DNA of 19,737 nucleotides from Bacteroidales bacterium UBA2295. Its GTDB lineage: Bacteria > Bacteroidota > Bacteroidia > Bacteroidales > Tenuifilaceae. The stretch is taken from assembly GCA_002345825.1 (NCBI GenBank), contig DDWD01000111.1, positions 1-19,737 on the forward strand, given 5' to 3'. Position numbers and translations under genes: made by a program. Positions 17,424-19,737 of the stretch are shown here, piece by piece. How positions within the stretch are numbered: the first letter of the stretch is position 1; the number at the start of each line of letters is the position of its first letter. A model generated the notes under the pieces. The model was not told the DNA's origin. It worked only from the letters and a program-made list of their open reading frames with translations, and did no database searches.

Positions 17424-18065
17424 CTACTTAATCATGAATCCTATACGAATAACCCGACTTAGATCAATGTAAAACTGTGAGGTTTTCGATTGGCCTAGGA
17501 ACAGTTCTGTTCCGTACAAAACCTCGGCGTGGTTGGTGTACTTGTAGGCAAAGCCTATTTCAGTGCCAACATAGGCCGAGCCGCCAATGTAAATATCGGC
17601 ACCGCCAACCAAACCTCCGCCAAACGACATGAATCCGCGGTTGTGGAATGCCTGAATATCGGATGTGCTCCATGCTCCTGTTATTGGAACATCTACCGTA
17701 GAGTCGAAGCTATGCTCTGCATAGTCGAAAATAAACTCGGCTCCAACATAAGCAGCAAACACTCCAGCCTCAGCGGCTAGATGGTATTCAACGCCTGGGC
17801 GTGCAGTAATAGAGAAGAAGTTTAACGTTGACTCAGGCACATTCTGATGGCTGTAAAATTCAGCCCAGGTGCTGAGCCTTACCGCTATTTCATCGTTGAT
17901 GAAATACCTTGCTTTTAGGTAGGTAGGTGTTATCAGAATCTCGTCCTGATCGAAGAGGTTTCCGTTGAACTCGGCGGTAATCCCTCCTCCCTGACCCTGA
18001 GAGAACACACACATATTCCCAAGCAAGAAAGTTGTGGCTAGAAATAGAAGGAGTTTTTTTCTCAT
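17424..18065 (-). CDS. Small outer-membrane beta-barrel protein, first gene of the surface operon
   Basis: This 213-residue protein has a Sec signal peptide (MRKKLLLFLATTFLLGNMCVFSQG, cut near residue 23). The mature part is made of alternating hydrophobic/polar strands rich in Gly and aromatics (ITPTYLKARYFI, AVRLSTWAEFY, GVFAAYVGAEFIFDYA, YVGTEIGFAYKY) and ends in a strand IRIGFMIK. This is the usual look of an eight-stranded outer-membrane barrel of the OmpA/OmpW-like or porin-family type. It is not clearly a PorP/SprF protein, the family that pairs with some giant T9SS cargo, because it is shorter than the roughly 300 residues of that family. It sits 31 bases ahead of the giant gene and behind a strong promoter. 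It may therefore help surface retention or export of that protein; this role is inference. Confidence 0.85.
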   Translation of the reverse strand: MRKKLLLFLATTFLLGNMCVFSQGQGGGITAEFNGNLFDQDEILITPTYLKARYFINDEIAVRLSTWAEFYSHQNVPESTLNFFSITARPGVEYHLAAEAGVFAAYVGAEFIFDYAEHSFDSTVDVPITGAWSTSDIQAFHNRGFMSFGGGLVGGADIYIGGSAYVGTEIGFAYKYTNHAEVLYGTELFLGQSKTSQFYIDLSRVIRIGFMIK

Positions 18066-18200
18066 AGAGATGGTTTTAAGTTAGTTAAACATTAAAGGCT
18101 TATAAAGGCTATTGTTGATTTTTTTAACATTTTAAATTTGCTAATGATCTATTATCTCGGTTAGAAGAGTAATGCGTTTTTTTAAATTTCATCCCTACTT

Positions 18201-18233
18201 CAAAGTTATACTATTTTTTTTTAATTTTTCAAA
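18201..18233 (-). promoter_or_regulatory. Bacteroidota housekeeping promoter driving the three-gene surface operon
   Basis: On the minus strand, TTTG (18233-18230) is followed by 21 bases and then TAACTTTG (18208-18201). Both elements match the -33 TTTG and -7 TAnnTTTG consensus exactly, with accepted spacing. Transcription would start near 18195. Confidence 0.65.
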
Positions 18234-18438
18234 ATTCAATTAGCATAAATTTAAATGAAAGTCTTGCTCTTTGTTTATGATAGATTATGGTAAGGATGTT
18301 TGTGCGTTACTTTATTGAGTGGTCCATTTATGTTTTCTTTGGTTCTTTTCCAGATTTTTTGTGTTTTTTAAACAGGAGTTAGGTAGAATGTGCAAAAACC
18401 AAGTCTGCACTTAGAGATTCTGACATTTTTTATGGCAA

Positions 18439-18469
18439 TTTGCTTAAACAAATATTAACCATAAATTTG
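18439..18469 (+). promoter_or_regulatory. Bacteroidota housekeeping promoter for the methyltransferase-like gene
   Basis: TTTG at 18439-18442, a spacer of 19 bases, then TAAATTTG at 18462-18469. Both elements are exact. The -7 box ends 19 bases before the ATG, so the leader would be very short. Confidence 0.6.
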
Positions 18470-18488
18470 GCGAAAAATAGTAGGGTAT

Positions 18489-19019
18489 ATGAAAGCAGAA
18501 AAATTGAAGCAAATTAGATTTAAAAAAACCATTGATTTTTACAAAAAGGTTGAGCCTAACAGTAAACACATACTAGATTTAGGAGTTAAAAACAGATTGT
18601 CAGAAGAGTTCACATCGCTGGGGTATAACGTTCAAAATACTCAGGGAGTAGACTTAGACCTTAACCCCGAATTAATTCAAAAGTATACTGGTGTTGAGGT
18701 GGTGACCGCTTTCGAAATCCTTGAGCACCTTGTTTCTCCCTACGCATTGATTAAAAATCTTCCTGCAAATAGGATGGTTGCTACCATTCCCCTGAGTTTA
18801 TGGTTCTCAAAACCATATCGTAATATCAACAATAAGTTCGATTGGCACTACCATGAGTTTGAACCCTGGCAGTTCGATATGCTTCTCGATAAAGCGGGAT
18901 GGGATATAACCTACAGCGAGAAATGGACCGCCCCTACATATCAAGTGGGCATTCGGCCTATTCTTAGGTTTTTCTATCCACGTTATTATGCTGTACACGC
19001 AATTCGAAGAGAGAAATAG
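18489..19019 (+). CDS. Small class I SAM-dependent methyltransferase-like protein
   Basis: This 176-residue protein resembles the Rossmann core of class I methyltransferases. HILDLGVKNRLSEEF (from about residue 27) is in the place of motif I. GVDLDLN is in the place of the acidic strand-2 region. VTAFEILEHL (from about 73) matches the motif seen in UbiE/UbiG-type enzymes, where a D/N-xxEH-x-L segment follows strand 4. LPANRMVATIPLSLW then gives the next strand. Motif I is degraded: the usual GxGxG reads GVKNR, so SAM binding is not certain. The segment WHYHEFEPWQFDMLL is typical of Bacteroidota sequences of this kind and lies near the substrate pocket in related folds. The substrate cannot be told. 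It has its own promoter and ends 114 bases before thrS; the two could be partly co-transcribed. Confidence 0.75.
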   Translation: MKAEKLKQIRFKKTIDFYKKVEPNSKHILDLGVKNRLSEEFTSLGYNVQNTQGVDLDLNPELIQKYTGVEVVTAFEILEHLVSPYALIKNLPANRMVATIPLSLWFSKPYRNINNKFDWHYHEFEPWQFDMLLDKAGWDITYSEKWTAPTYQVGIRPILRFFYPRYYAVHAIRREK

Positions 19020-19098
19020 CGCACTCTGGGCAATTATTAGTGATCCTTATGCCCATTGAACTTTGCATACAATTTCCTGTTAATTCAATAATAATGAT

Positions 19099-19106
19099 TA
19101 ACTTTG
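19099..19106 (+). promoter_or_regulatory. Candidate -7 element for thrS
   Basis: TAACTTTG matches TAnnTTTG exactly, 27 bases before the thrS ATG. The -33 position has only TTTC (19073-19076, 22-base spacer), a one-base miss. Confidence 0.45.
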
Positions 19107-19133
19107 CACTCGTTTTTCCAATATTTTGCTCAA

Positions 19134-19737
19134 ATGATAAAAATAACTTTTCCCGATGGTAATGTACGCGAGTTCTCTAGGGGCATTACCGGGCTAGAAA
19201 TAGCCAAAAATATATCCGATCGCCTGGCCAAGGAGGTGCTCTCAATAACTGTAAATGATGAGGTCTGGGATATCACAAGACCTATAACTACAGATGCCTC
19301 TGTTAAGCTGCACAAGTGGGACGAGGAGGAGGCCAAGCACGCCTTCTGGCACTCGTCGGCACACCTCATGGCCGAGGCCGTTGAAATGCTTTACCCCGGT
19401 GTAAAACTAGGAATTGGGCCAAGCATCGAGAATGGTTTTTACTACGATATCGATTTTGGTGATTACTCCATATCCGATGCCGATTTTCCAAAGATTGAGT
19501 CCAAGATGATGGAAATAGTTAAGGCAAAGGAGGAGATTACCCGTAAGACTGTTTCTAAGGCCGAAGCACTTGATAAATATAAGCAAAAGGGGGATCCTTA
19601 TAAGGTTGAGCTTATTAACGATCTGGAGGATGGTACTATTACGTTTTACTCGCAGGGCAATTTTTCCGACCTGTGTCGTGGGCCACACCTACCTGATACT
19701 AGCTACATTAAGTCTTTCAAACTGCTTTCCATAGCTG
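19134..19737 (+). CDS. thrS: Threonyl-tRNA synthetase, N-terminal part (runs off window)
   Basis: The frame is open from ATG at 19134 to the right edge, giving 201 residues of a protein normally about 640-650 long. The enzyme charges tRNA-Thr in the cytoplasm. Residues of about 1-62 form the TGS domain (MIKITFPDGNVREF). The editing domain follows, with HSSAH (H73 and H77) and CRGPHLPDT (C181 and H185), the four residues that make up the site hydrolysing mischarged Ser-tRNA. They fall at almost the same numbers as in E. coli. GIGPSIENGFYYD is also diagnostic. The catalytic and anticodon-binding domains lie beyond the window. The editing site appears intact. In this phylum thrS is usually followed by infC-rpmI-rplT, which could not be checked here. 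Confidence 0.97.
   Translation, partial: MIKITFPDGNVREFSRGITGLEIAKNISDRLAKEVLSITVNDEVWDITRPITTDASVKLHKWDEEEAKHAFWHSSAHLMAEAVEMLYPGVKLGIGPSIENGFYYDIDFGDYSISDADFPKIESKMMEIVKAKEEITRKTVSKAEALDKYKQKGDPYKVELINDLEDGTITFYSQGNFSDLCRGPHLPDTSYIKSFKLLSIA

Larger units (their letters stand above)
18066..18488. other. AT-rich divergent intergenic region
   Basis: This 423-base stretch separates the surface operon from the methyltransferase-like gene. It holds divergent promoters listed separately (18201-18233 minus, 18439-18469 plus). An additional exact TAAATTTG lies at 18133-18140 on the plus strand with TTG at 18112-18114. A small inverted repeat, GTGCA (18390-18394) / TGCAC (18406-18410), is also present. 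No coding frame is convincing. The operon's transcript would have a leader of about 130 bases. Confidence 0.7.

Noticed and set aside
18390..18410. Small inverted repeat GTGCA / TGCAC in the intergenic region
   Set aside because: Five base pairs with an 11-base loop is expected by chance and lies next to no obvious target.
19027..19055. Inverted repeat TGGGCA-N17-TGCCCA after the methyltransferase-like gene
   Set aside because: The 6-bp stem has a long loop and no T-tract, so it is not a credible intrinsic terminator. A regulatory role before thrS is possible but unsupported, and no T-box features are seen.

Overview
The window looks like chromosomal DNA of a Bacteroidota bacterium, most likely a free-living or anaerobic member of the Bacteroidales/Marinilabiliales (the lineage below phylum is inference). 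Three things point there. One protein ends in a type IX secretion (T9SS) type A sorting domain. Several genes carry the phylum's promoter form, TTTG / TAnnTTTG. A dipeptidyl peptidase IV has the same length and, as I recall the Porphyromonas gingivalis enzyme, the same catalytic residue numbers. No mobile element, CRISPR array, rRNA or tRNA gene was seen.

Left part (1-4391). A lipoprotein M3-family peptidyl-dipeptidase runs off the left edge on the minus strand. Next is a small plus-strand protein with a receiver-like domain that has lost its phospho-acceptor aspartate and carries a C-terminal membrane helix. The chaperone gene htpG follows, closed by a strong bidirectional hairpin terminator.

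Middle (4392-9750). A membrane-anchored protein of unknown function (minus) lies divergent from a class I aspartate-type aminotransferase (plus). The endolytic murein transglycosylase mltG follows. mltG and the convergent dipeptidyl peptidase IV gene share a perfect bidirectional terminator. Another terminator separates the DPP IV gene from the operon to its right.

Right part (9763-18233, minus strand). The main accessory feature is a three-gene operon read from right to left. It encodes a 213-residue outer-membrane beta-barrel protein, a 2402-residue T9SS cargo protein and a 135-residue lipocalin-like lipoprotein. Gaps are 31 and 13 bases. A good Bacteroidota promoter (18201-18233) precedes it and a hairpin terminator (9714-9748) ends it. 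The giant protein appears to be built from five jelly-roll-like (Reelin-like) modules interspersed with Ig-like modules, then cysteine-containing Ig/PKD-like domains and the sorting domain. Together the three products look like a cell-surface assembly, perhaps an adhesin or matrix protein with an outer-membrane partner; the function is not known.

Right edge (18439-19737). A small methyltransferase-like gene has its own promoter, divergent from the operon. It is followed by the 5' part of thrS (threonyl-tRNA synthetase), which runs off the window. The housekeeping genes (htpG, aspartate aminotransferase, mltG, thrS) look intact where they are complete. The two peptidases fit an organism that feeds on peptides.
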